A stretch of 29,591 bases of DNA from the NCBI GenBank assembly GCA_037074765.1, contig JBAMDO010000386.1, positions 1 to 29,591 on the forward strand. The letters run 5' to 3'. Below are positions 13,217 to 23,900 of the stretch, piece after piece; the first letter of the stretch is position 1, and every line of letters begins with the position of its first letter. A program made the position numbers and the translations under genes. This DNA is from Mansonella perstans (taxonomy: Eukaryota; Nematoda; Chromadorea; Rhabditida; Onchocercidae). The notes under the pieces were generated by a model. That model saw only the letters and a program-made list of their open reading frames with translations, was not told the DNA's origin and did not search any database.

Positions 13217-13988
13217 ATGGATGATGATTCTGAAAGGAACAAAGTATTACTGCATTTCATCCCAGTTACAACAAACGGAAAACCCACTATTTCTTCTCAC
13301 TCTTTTTAGTTTGCTTCATTAATTCTCTAATTTTCTTTCAAAATTTCAACTGAGTTTTAGATTAATCCTATCAATTCTTATTTCTTGAATTAAACAAATT
13401 CAAAAAAAGTCATTGTAACAGTGGAATAGCATATTTGTTTAAAAAGTGAAAACTTTAAAAGATTTAGAATTCAATAGAACGCATAAGCTCGCACTGATGA
13501 ATTGATTCCTATACTATTTCTTTGTAAGAAAAATTCAATTAATTAATTTAATTTGCTTCTTTTCAAACCATTTGCTCTGTCGTTATCTGATATCTTTTAG
13601 TATTTCTAACTCTATTAAATATTCTCTCTTGTAGTAACATTTAAAGATATTCAAATAGCAAACAAAAACTCTTTGCAATCAATATGCATAGTATCACCTA
13701 CTTTATGGTTAGAAACTGTTTCGGTGATTTTTTCCTTTTCACATTTTGAAAAACTGTAATGTTAATGAGAACTGATAGATTTGAACTTAATTGTTTACAA
13801 TTGTCCTTACATGCTTATATATCATTTCTTCCGCATATACCAACAAGCTATATGATTATTTCTCACATATAAATGAATGAAATTTGTAACTTTATGACCT
13901 ATTATACATTTTATTGGCAGAATATATCCTAAATTGGAGATCTGATAAAACTGATTAACCTGTGATAAGAATAGCAAACCTTTTGCAG
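13217..13988. other. 3' flank of the myosin light chain gene
   Basis: Immediately after the TGA, a 30-codon frame begins with ATG in the same phase (13217-13309, ending TAG) and encodes a polar peptide beginning MDDDSERNK. It is probably 3' untranslated sequence. No canonical AATAAA was found close to the stop. The rest is AT-rich with no recognisable gene. Confidence 0.5.
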
Positions 13989-14214
13989 TGTTATTCACAT
14001 AAGGGATCCAGCTAGAAGCATTTTACTGAATAATTGGACATCCAGTATTTCATCAGGTTCGGAAAGTAAAATAGCTCGAACAAAGCAATTGAACCACTTA
14101 TTAGGATTCGATTGCCTACTTCCTTCAGGAGGACTTCGATTATTTGCAAAGTTATCGCCGAATAATATGTTGGAGGATTCAACTCCAAAACAGAGCTGTT
14201 CTGCTACACATTGA
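13989..14214. other. Exon-like block open on both strands
   Basis: On the plus strand a TTTTGCAG acceptor at 13981-13988 is followed by 75 codons open to TGA (entered in phase 2), encoding a Ser- and Leu-rich segment that contains SGSESKIARTKQLNHLLGFD. On the minus strand the same block is also open for about 70 codons, encoding a segment that contains LLSEPDEILDVQLFSKMLLA and ending at TGA. Local composition is less AT-rich than the flanks. No partner exon in phase was found on either strand, so I cannot say which strand, if either, is coding. Confidence 0.35.
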
Positions 14215-14825
14215 TTTGATGATTTCTTAAAGACTGACTATGAAAAGGCAAATATCTATTTACAAATGAAAGATGATACATGATAAGCAGTGCCTCCTTA
14301 TCAGTACTGTAAAATAATGAAATTATTCCGGATCGAACTAAACCAGCAGTTGGAGAGCAAATCCAATGAATCTACTCATGACAGATTAATATCTATTCAG
14401 AAACATGATCGATAAGATTAGTGCATGCTTACTTCCTGGTAAAGCAAGATTAAAATTCAAAAATTACCAATGCGCTCAACGTTTATGAATTTTATATTAT
14501 CTTTCTTCACAATAGTTACAAAAAAGATGGGAAAAATCTAAAAAATGAATTATACAACTTTTTAGAAAATTTCATAAAATCAAATAGTCTAGCATCCTAA
14601 ATTTAAATTGAAGACAATGCATTCACGGATCCCACCCATTTTATTTTTTGTTACATAAGCAGTTTACATAGATATTTTATTCCAGTTGTAATAAAGATTC
14701 GATACACAATCATACTGATACATAGTATACAGTGTATACTAGTACACAGTTTATATTAGTACACAATCAAATTAAAGCAAAGCTAATCACCTAAAGAATT
14801 TTTAATACCAAACAGAAAGCACACA
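14215..14825. other. Intergenic stretch with possible minus-strand poly(A) signals
   Basis: No gene was seen. Read on the minus strand, AATAAA occurs at 14681-14676 and 14645-14640, roughly 145 and 180 bases beyond the stop of the minus-strand gene at 14826, and either could end its transcript. A plus-strand AATAAA lies at 14690-14695. A perfect inverted repeat is present at 14723-14741. Confidence 0.4.
14723..14741. repeat. Perfect 8-bp inverted repeat with 3-base loop
   Basis: TAGTATAC and GTATACTA are reverse complements separated by AGT. They sit in a stretch of related GTATAC / AGTACACA motifs at 14710-14770. The element lies downstream of the minus-strand small protein gene; it has no T-run and is not typical of a defined regulatory element. 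Confidence 0.55.
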
Positions 14826-16014
14826 TTAAGCTCCGCTGCACCGTAAAGCTGTCGCAACAATTTGCTCTTTGCTTTGCGCTTTCAACGCTTCAGTTTCAGC
14901 CTTGTTTTTCGCACTTCTCGATCGAATGAGTAAGAATAGTAGCAGATACGTGTACAATCTGGCACGACCACGGTTTAGATAACCTGAAGAAATCAGACCC
15001 GAAAATTTCATGAATCAGAATGAAAAATGCCCTAGTAGGGTGTATCTCTACGTACATAACTATATAACAATTACACACTTAATAAAATGCATTCGTCAAA
15101 ATTTGATTGATTGCAAGTACAAGTAAAGTTGCACCTTCAAAGAATTTTAAATGTTTCATTGCGTGTTAGAAACAAAATGTCTGGTAGAATAAGAAACTTA
15201 ATCAATAACTGATGATTTAAATTGACCAAGCTTCAAACTGAAATAAAGCTAACATATAGCTAAAGTGAGTTAATATGGAGACGTGTCTCTTATGCTCGTT
15301 TTTCTTCAACCGCTACTCTCTGACCCTTCTCCCAAATTTGGCAATCTAATGAAATTTTCAATGGACTATAATGCACAAAAAAAATGGTGATTTCAGAAAA
15401 TTTTCCTCTAATTATATAGCTGCTTTTCGCTTTTACTAATATATATATATATATATGCATTCGATTTTCGTGAATAAAACTAAAGAATTAAAACCATGCA
15501 TCATTCACAATCTAGAAATATCTTGAACTTAAATCACTAATTTAAAAGTATTCTTAGAGTTACAACTATAGTAGATTGCCAAACCATTCTGCTAGCAAGC
15601 TTTGTATTATGAGAATTCAGATGAAGTTCAGGAATATCACTTATGTTTTCTAACACTTTTCTAGTTAGCTATTTATCGCTTCGATGAACAAAATCGACAT
15701 TTTCTTAGTGGTATTTTAGATATATCAAATGTGGTATTGGTATTTTAGTGGTATTTTAGATATGATTAGAAATGGACCATATCATCGATAAATCATTTGT
15801 AACACAACAAAAATTTTTGATCCTAAAAACAAAAAAAAAACATACACGATTCTTCTTTGAGCCAAAATCTTCCTTCCCACCACTTGTACATTGGTCGTAA
15901 GATCACGTTAGTCTTCATCGTATGTACTACTTGACCATATAAATAAGACATTTGTCCGGAAATTTGCTTCATTAAAGCAAGTCCTTGCTTCATAACAACT
16001 GCTGCTTGTGCCAT
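14826..16014 (-). CDS. Unrecognised 108-residue protein with a short hydrophobic segment
   Basis: There are two minus-strand exons: 16014 to 15846 (169 bases) and 14983 to 14826 (158 bases, ending TAA). They join in phase 1 across a GTATGT donor and a TTCTTCAG acceptor. The start is well supported: on the minus strand a TTTTTAG acceptor lies only five bases before the ATG, the classic arrangement for spliced-leader addition. The first half is rich in Met and aromatic residues and includes PMYKWWEGRFWLKEE. The second half has a short hydrophobic stretch (LYTYLLLFLLI, about residues 67-77) followed by a basic, then Lys/Glu/Ala-rich, probably helical tail. The stretch is short for a membrane span. 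The size and charge pattern recall small mitochondrial inner-membrane proteins, but I cannot assign a family and that resemblance is only an impression. The intron is 862 bases. Confidence 0.6.
15439..15456. repeat. (AT)9 microsatellite
   Basis: Nine uninterrupted AT dinucleotides lie within the intron of the minus-strand 108-residue protein gene. Confidence 0.85.
15706..15763. repeat. Short direct repeat, two copies 40 bp apart
   Basis: The 18-base motif TAGTGGTATTTTAGATAT occurs at 15706-15723 and again at 15746-15763, with a related GTGGTATTGG between them. It lies within the intron of the minus-strand gene and looks like a local slippage duplication. Confidence 0.7.
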
Positions 16015-16468
16015 ATTTACTAAAAATAAATTAAATGATATGAAATAAAAGTGAATTTTCTATTTAATTTTAACTATTAGTTCAAAGAGAGAGTTATTTT
16101 ATAAAATTTATTAAAGAGTAAATTTTGTGGTTAAGGTCAATATATATATGTGATTAAGGTTAATATATATATGTTAAAGTCAATATATGTCACAAAATGA
16201 TTACAAGTTATTTAGATTAGTAAAATATAATTAACTGAATAAATTTATGAAAAAGTTTTTAATGATAAGAATTAAAAACATTACTCGAAAGAAATTAATA
16301 TATTAGAGCTATTTAAAGACGTGAAGTGATATTTCACAAAGAATGTGATATAAAATAAGGTCATTCAGAAAAGGTGATTGTCCAGAAGAGATGTGGTGAA
16401 TGACATACATTAATGTTATAATAATATTAATCAAATGCATTACGCTCTCATTAGAACTACAAAACAGA
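16015..16468. other. AT-rich spacer upstream of the minus-strand gene
   Basis: This is the probable 5' flank of the minus-strand gene, with its trans-splice acceptor at 16025-16020. Around 16136-16190 there are three imperfect copies of a motif of about 23 bases built on GGT(C/T)AATATATATATG. No coding sequence was seen. Confidence 0.5.
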
Positions 16469-16735
16469 TCACGTTAAAGTTATAGACCACATTATAGACC
16501 ACGTTATGGACCACGTTTGGATCATGTTATGGATCACGTTATGCACCATGTTGTGGACCACGTTATAGACTACGTTATGGACTACGTTATGGACCACGTT
16601 GTGGACTACGCTACGGACTACGTTATGGAACACGTTATAGACCACATTATAGACTACGTTATGGACCACGTTATGGATCACGTTATGCACCACGTTATGG
16701 ACCACGTTATGGACTATGTTATTGATCACATTACC
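16469..16735. repeat. 12-bp minisatellite, about 22 copies
   Basis: Diverged tandem copies of a 12-base unit, consensus ACGTTATGGACC, run through this segment. Variants include ATAGAC, GGATC, GCACC and GGACT at the end of the unit. One unit near 16513-16521 (ACGTTTGGATC) is a base short and shifts the reading phase. Because 12 is a multiple of three, the array is open on both strands: MDHV-like repeats on plus (16517-16786) and HNVV-like repeats on minus (16469-16741). No flanking exon or start context supports translation, so I treat these frames as a by-product of the repeat. Confidence 0.9.
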
Positions 16736-17189
16736 ACCCATTCACAAGCTAAACAGCTATCCCAAACATTTGAGTTGCAACAGTGAAAAGATTCTTGTGG
16801 CTGATTTTTTGCCATCACTTTAAATTTTGAATTTTTTTTTTTTTCATAAAGTGAATTAAGACTTATTTGAAAGAAAAAGAAGTTTTGATTATCATTATCA
16901 GACTAATTGTTATGTGATAACGAATTAAGAAATAAATATTTCCACAAAATTAACACAAATTAAATAGATAAATTTAAAAAAAAGTTTTTTTTTTTGATTT
17001 TTTTTTTTACAAAAGTTTTAGAAAACAATGAATATAGTACCAGCCATAATATACACAACAATCTCATGGAAATATTCCATTTTCCATCTGTTCAACCAAT
17101 GCAGAATATTACTTATTATATGTTATGTGGCTTTTTGCTCTTAAAATATTGTACATGAATACATGAATTTAGGAGCATTTAGCTGTACA
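16736..17189. other. Non-coding spacer between two minisatellites
   Basis: AT-rich sequence with several T homopolymers (around 16830-16842 and 16983-17010). No exons or RNA genes were recognised. Confidence 0.5.
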
Positions 17190-17287
17190 GTGATAGTATA
17201 GATAGTGGCATTATCAGTGATAGTATAGATAGTGGCGTTGTCAGTGATAGTATAGATAGTGGCATTATCAGTGATAGTATAGATATA
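17190..17287. repeat. 27-bp minisatellite, three full copies plus a partial
   Basis: A 27-base unit beginning GTGATAGTATAGATAGTGGC repeats at 17190, 17217 and 17244, with a partial fourth copy from 17271. The copies differ at only two positions (the middle one has CGTTG for CATTA). A minus-strand open frame across it is a repeat by-product. Confidence 0.9.
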
Positions 17288-17655
17288 TATTATCAGCAAA
17301 AAATGAATTTTTAACTGATTGGAAAGAAAAATTAGAATCAATGAAGCTGATGTTTCCAACTCATTCATCATTGTGAATTTCTCTCTGCACACTTATCAAT
17401 TTAACAAAAATATTGAAGTTGCTTATATTTAAATATATTATATTACTAGTTCAAATACTATAAAGACCTAATATTACAGAATTTCAAAAGAACTTTAGCT
17501 TTAAGTTTAAAATTAAATTCAATTTTGGTATTTTAAAATCTTTATTTTATAAATTAGAAAGTGTAAAAACTCATAAAATGCATTGATAAAAAATCGCGCA
17601 TTGCTTTGTTTCTTTGTTTGTTTTGTTCAAAATTACTTTCAATTTCAATTTCAGG
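17288..17655. other. 5' flank of the proposed two-gene cluster
   Basis: No coding sequence was seen. This stretch lies directly upstream of the 68-residue gene and separase and may hold the promoter for both if they are co-transcribed. It ends in a pyrimidine-rich tract and ATTTCAG at 17648-17654, one base before the ATG, a likely spliced-leader acceptor. Confidence 0.45.
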
Positions 17656-17912
17656 ATGGTTCGAGAAGGCAAACCTCAGTTAGATTGTGTGAAAAACCAA
17701 TTATTGTTACACTTGAAAAATCATATTGTTGCAACGATGAATGCAAGGAGAGAGGTTATATTTCTATCAATCATCAAAAAAGGACATTTCTTTTAAAATT
17801 TCAGGATCTTACATTCAAGATTGTTGGTTGTACAAATCACGTAATTAAATTACTAAATGAATTTAGGCATATGAGAATTGCTCCAAACTTAGATGTACTA
17901 TGGAATAATTGA
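17656..17912 (+). CDS. Two-exon gene for a 68-residue protein of unknown function
   Basis: Exons 17656-17754 and 17805-17912 join in phase 0 across a 50-base intron with a GTTATA donor and an AATTTCAG acceptor. The ATG follows a TTTCAG acceptor by one base, which supports this start and suggests trans-splicing. The product is compact and mixed in charge: an N-terminal helix-like part (QLDCVKNQLLLHLKNHIV), then a segment with FKIVGCTNHVIKLLNEFRHM and a short polar end. There is no signal peptide or membrane segment. Its size and apparent strand-helix pattern are those of small subunits of larger complexes, and a faint similarity in layout to the small TFIIH subunit family came to mind, but it is too weak to use as a name. 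The stop is 45 bases from the proposed separase ATG, so the two may form an operon. An alternative is that these exons are 5' exons of separase, but no donor in a suitable phase precedes the stop. Confidence 0.55.
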
Positions 17913-17940
17913 TGTGAAAACTGAATTATATCAGAAATTG

Positions 17941-17948
17941 TCTTGTAG
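17941..17948 (+). promoter_or_regulatory. Probable trans-splice acceptor before separase
   Basis: TCTTGTAG lies in the 45-base gap between the 68-residue gene and the proposed separase ATG at 17958. It would allow spliced-leader addition to separase from a shared precursor transcript. This is inferred from position and consensus only. Confidence 0.4.
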
Positions 17949-17957
17949 AGTTTCGTG

Positions 17958-20900
17958 ATGGTTTTTTTGACTGAGTACGCTATCAGTATCTTTGGAGTAA
18001 AATCATGAATACTTTAGCATTCTAGAATTTATTCAATAGGTTACTGAAATGTTATATGAAAAATTTATTTTAAGATCTTTGCGAATTAAGAACTTATTTT
18101 GAGATCTACGACACGCTGAAGGAATTATTTGATACCAGCGGTGCGGATTTTTACAATCTTTCCTCAACTGTGAAGCATATAAGGGTAATTCGGTTGCTAA
18201 TAAAATGCTTGGAAAAATATAAACCCCATCAACATTTGCAAGTATGTAAGTTGCGAACAAGAAATTAAAAAATATTCAAAAAAATATCAGAGAATTTTAG
18301 TGTATTTTCTTTTAATCAATCTCATGTCTTTAAACTGAGTAATAAAGCAGCTACGGAATAAAGCAGTTATAATCCGTGCTTTTTACTTACACAAGTTTGT
18401 AATTAATGAATTTTGGTTTGGAAGATTTTAGTTTTATTTATATTATGTTTATTCTTAATTTTTCGAAATGATTTTTGCTCTCCCCTTGTTTATTGAAATT
18501 CTTTGAACTATAGTTTTTCGAGTTTCAAGGATGCTTTCTCTGTATGGAATTCACGTTTAGCTCCTGCAGTGTTTGCGCTTTCTGACCCAGAAGAACAGCG
18601 AAAATACAGCAAGCATGCGAAATTGCTTGCTGCTTGTTTATTTGATTCCGATGAGGTTTATTTTTTATTCTTTTTGGATCTTGAAAAATTTTTCTTTTAC
18701 TAGGAAATTTATATATTCAATATGCACAACTCAGCTGCATGTGCAAATGAATATGTAAACTTTGTTTTTCTGCTGACCATTCGATTGCAATGAAATTTCA
18801 ATTATTCCGTAGTTTGGTTTGCAAAAATTGATTTTAGCTGAAAGCTTCTTTTTCTTCGTCTTATTTTTTTCAATGAATTGTAAAGCGATTGTGCGATTTA
18901 CAAAGTTTTGAAAAGATATGCGGAAAAACTTAATGTCATGCTCACTTTGGCAGTGTTGTGCATCCTATAAAGATTATTTTCAGTATACGAAAGCTATTAT
19001 TTGCTTGGGACATGTTATACGATTACATGGTGACGACGTCCATTCAAGATCATTGCTCACATACTGGCTGTGCCTTCTAGGGTACTGGTCATTAGCCAAA
19101 ACGCAAATGCTTCATCAAGACGAAGTAAAGCGAATGTATTCCATTCACAAAGAAATCATTAATGAAGTTATTAATGACATCATTCATCTACATATGGGAA
19201 AAACAACGGTATTGCTATACACACGTTTTTTTCTTGAAGTTGAATTAGTTATATTGGATGTGTCATTAAGCAGAATCGGAGTTATTTTTATACTGCAGAA
19301 CTGCTTATTTAATTATTTAGAAGTAGGATTAGTTAAAAGATGGAAGATCTTTTATAATCGGCAGTTCATTTATTCAATCCATTTCATCTAGGACGATGAT
19401 GCATCGCCACCACAAGACCATATTCTTAAAACTATGCAGTGTTTCGAATCTGTTCTTACGAAATTGAAAACAAAAACCTTCCAGCAGTATGAAGCACAAA
19501 TTCTTGTTAAACGGGTTTTGATAATTGCTAACCATTTCTCATCTGCTGATTTAACATTGGTAAGTACAATCCCTGAGTTTTTTTTAAGATTCAAGCACTT
19601 GTGCAGCAGCTAATGGAGTAAATTAAATTACTTTGAGTTATAATCGTGTTTAATATCAATTTTAGAACACAGAACAGGTTTTTGAAGTTGTGGAATTTAA
19701 TTGAGTATGGTTGGAATTCTCTAGATTTCCATATCCATTGATTGTGTTCGTGTACTTCATAAGAGATCAGTTACAATCACCTTAAGACTGTATAAGTTTT
19801 GCTATAGATTGGCGATCTCCTACAAAATATGGATTTCATAAAGGCACGTTACGAAACGTTAGTGAAATGTCGAAGTAACGTATATTATGGTGATGATATA
19901 AAAGAAGAGAATGTCGATTATTCTGCATTTGCTAGTGGCGAATTTCAAGAAACAAAAATTGATGAGTATTGTAAGTTCGAGAAACTTCAACCTCAATTTA
20001 TTTGATATTTTCTCCAGATATTAGAATAGGAGGCTTTAAAGTTGCTGCTTTTTAAAACTAGAAGGATCAGTGTAATTCTTTCTCGAGAATTCATTTTACT
20101 GCATTTCGGGACTTAATTGGTAACCTTTGCTTGAAAGATTGTAAAGTTTCTAAATCTTATATATGATATTGTAATTTTCTGAAAATATTTCATTTTTAGT
20201 GAAATTAAGTGCAGTTAGGGCAGAGCACTTCAAAGTGGTACTGCAATTATGTTTTAAATATGTTGAGTTGGGAATCCTTCGTGAGAGTGAAAGTGAAGGA
20301 CTGAAATTATTGCTCCAGGCTTTAAAAGCAACTAATTTGCAGAGGTTTGTTTTACCGTAGTGGTTATTAACTGATTGCTGTATAAAAATTAATGCTTAAG
20401 AAGTATATGGAAATTTCCAAGTCTTTAGCTATTTTTTTTCAAATATTTCGTTTTTTTATCGTCATTCTTGGTAATTTTTATGTATCTGTTGTGATATTTC
20501 TTAATTTTTAACTTTTGATTAGATGTTTGGCAGTGTTAAATGTCTTATTTCTGACATCAACACTTGCTTGCGGTAACAGTATGAAGGTTCGCCCAAATCC
20601 ATTTCGATCAATTATTGCTTCGCTGTGGAATGTTAGTGTGTTACTTAAGTTCAAATTTGGTTTTAACCCAAGTTTTGTACTAATTTCCAGATTTTTATAA
20701 AATGCTGTCTGTTGAACGTCGTTTTTATCTGTTGTGTTGTCCCACTTTTTACTAATAATAATATCTTAAGAAATCGAAAAACGAAACTTCTCTTTGTGAT
20801 GACAAAGGAGTGCAGAACAGTATGCTAAATTTGTCCCCCAGAGATCACGAATTAAGAAATCTCCATGAAGATGAACCAGAAGTGTAAGTTTTTGTCTATT

Positions 20901-23900
20901 AATTTAAGCGTGTGATCAGAACATAGTTTTTAACATTGTTTATTATCAATCGTTATTAGTTCAAAGATATTTCTAGCTTGGATTTCTGGTTTATTAAGTA
21001 GTTTTACCAAGACATAGTTCAAGAATATTTACAATATATGAAGCGGCTGCATTCAAATTTAGGGAAACTTCGGTCGCGTCATTTTTAATTTTTGAGAGGC
21101 TTCTTTACTATGTGTCATGCTCTCAACATTGCATCCAAAACGTTCTCCATACTGATGTTTGAAATAAGATAGCACTGCAAACTTTCTTATCCTTCTACGG
21201 ACAGTAACTTCTCTAATATGTTTGAGTTGAACTTCATTTAGTTCTGCATCACAAATTAAATACCTTCTCAAAATATGGATATTTTCAATTTCCAGTTTGC
21301 CGCAAGCAAGTATAGAAAATATGGAGAATAAAATGATGTTGGAAGAGCATGCTGAATACTGCGATTGTGTAATATGCACACTTTGTGATATGAATCCACA
21401 GATGCACATAGAAGCTATTTTTTCAAAGATGTTATTTGGTCGATATTCTTCAAGAATGTTTCGTGTACTTTCCGAAAGGTAGTCTTTCATATTTGCTTCA
21501 TATTTTGTATCTTATATATATAAGTAGAGTTTAGAGATTTTATTGAACTGGTTTTGATGGCTGATCACTGTAAACTTTGCTCTCATAAACTTTTATTAAA
21601 GTCGTCAATTAATATCCATTGCATTAGCAATAAATAGTTGAAAATGAAACGAAAGGTGCTCATTGTAGGATTCTTAAACTGCCTCGGGAAACTTCATTAG
21701 ATGTGATTGCGATTTGTTCGGCACTTCAAAAAGAGGCAACGGATAAGGTGATTATTCCTGCTCATTATCTTTTTGTTAAAGTTTGCTTTTTTGCATTTTT
21801 CTTCGTCAAATCTTGCGAACTACCAGAAGTGCTTGAATATTTCAGGTAATTGAAGAACGAAGATATCCTCTGGAAGCGTTAGATCGTTTTTTAATTGCAT
21901 CAATTCGCTGGCTTCGAAGAGTTGGTGAAGAAGAAAAACCGGAGATTATACAGGATGTAATAAAAGGATCTTTGAAAGTATGTTTATGAATTTTCTTAAT
22001 AGTATATAGGTTTTGATATTTTTCTTCAAATTTCTTCAACATAACTATCTCAGGTTTCTTTAAGGTATTTTTCAACATTTTAATTTATGACAATTGAAAT
22101 TTATAGTTATGCTTAACGGATCCCATACATTTTCGCTGGCAGTGGTTGACAATACGGCAGTTGGCGCGAATGCCACTGAAAATTCCAAATTTGGAATGGA
22201 TGCATTCGCATGTCTCATCGATCAAAGCAGGGTTGCGTTCACCACTGAAATCTATTGTTACCAATCTGGCGTCAGAGTTAAATACATTGTACGTAGTGTA
22301 ATTTTCTTACCTCCATAATAAGGAATAACATCATATTGGAGAAGCATTGCCTAATCTTCTATGTACATCCGGAACTGCCAAAAATAAACTTCAAATCTAG
22401 CAGCTTTTATTGCAGACAGCATTTATATGTACTGGTTCAAATTGGATACATATCGGCATCTTAGGTTACTGTATCATTGGTATCAGGCACTTTATTTCTT
22501 CAGGACTCTTTGCTCACCAAGGCCATCTCCTATTTTGAGCTCCGAAAAATACACATCGATCTCAAAAACAAATCGCATTAACATCACTTCCAGTTACGCA
22601 CACACAGAGATAGAAGAAGCTCGGAAAGATTTCGATTCTTTTTCTCATCTTTTTTATAGGTTTGAATTTTTTGCTGTTCGTTACATGCATTTTACGAAGG
22701 TTGAGGAAATTCTGCCGTATTTTTCGCAGTTGATTTTCTTTATCGTTTTTCTAAAACTTCCTATTACCTTTAACTCGGAGTTTGAACTTTAGAGAGTGGC
22801 GATTTCAAACATGCTCTTATTTGGGACAAGTCTGTGCTTTCCAATATAAAGCTGATTGGATTGAACCAGGGTGGAGTGCCGCTTATTACTTTAATGAAGC
22901 GATGTTTATCAGTACTCGCCAGTTAGCCCGCATGATTTCTAAGTCGGAGGAGAGTCAGAACTTTCATTTCAAAAACATCGAAAAGTTTAAAGAAGCCGTC
23001 CAACATTTACCGTATGGTAGGTTTTTGAAAATTTTCCTGTAGTCGAATATAATGATTCAAGTTAATTTATAATTATAATTTTTGATATACACTTGTTTTT
23101 AGCTAATCTCATTTTAGTTATTTGATATTACTGATTAATCATCATTTGTCTTATAATTATATACAGTCGCAGGGTACAAGATTTTTTGTTTAGTCTCGTT
23201 AGTGATATAATACTGTTATCATTCAAGCGTGATAAAATAAAAAGTCAGATTAAACAATATTCAAATCTTTATGAGCTTAGTGATGGTGTTTTTTTGACGA
23301 CATTTTCCGAATTTTATAAAACAAATTGTAGAAATTTATGAATTCCATACTATTTTTTGAGCATTATTTTCAGACATAACAATGGTGCAACTTTTTCTGG
23401 ATTCTAGGCGAATCCTTTGGTTAATCAAGTTATACAAGGATCGGGCACCATTGGTTGTGCCCATTGCATCCATTGCACAGGTGATGATTGGTCAGGAAGT
23501 ATTTGTTAATGATTACAGCTGTGACATAATAAATGAGCTCGTGAGATGAATTATATAACTTCGTTACATAAGAATTTGTTTCAATATTTACTCAAAATTT
23601 AGGTTATATAATAAAATACTACCTTAATTTGAACGATTTATTTACTGTTGTGTTTTTTGTCTTAGTTCAGGTCACTTTATATTTGGAGTTTATACCGTAG
23701 CAAATTGAAATTTAAACGGAGACTTGACATTTGAATTTTACTAGTTAACGTACTGGCCGTACAGCTGAGGCTTTTTAAATAATGCTAAATTGAATTGAAG
23801 AATTACGTATCGTGAAAAAGTATCCAAGAATGTTGTGCGTTTTTTTGTTTGTATCAAAGAAAAATTGCTTTCAGGATGATATACTTTTAAAACGTTTCTT

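Noticed and set aside
14166..14190. Possible tRNA T-arm-like hairpin (TTGGAG/CTCCAA)
   Set aside because: No acceptor stem, anticodon arm or conserved T-loop bases at the right spacing.
16517..16786. 89-residue MDHV-repeat frame (+) and 90-residue HNVV-repeat frame (-, 16469-16741) as proteins
   Set aside because: Both arise from a 12-bp tandem repeat with a length divisible by three; there is no supporting exon or start context.
18918..19391. 157-residue unspliced frame as a separate gene
   Set aside because: Its middle part is separase exon 4 (18984-19208); the ends read into introns with clear acceptor and donor sites.
21059..21490. 143-residue minus-strand open frame
   Set aside because: It is the antisense shadow of separase exon 10 and the preceding intron, and the plus-strand exon has matching splice sites and phase.
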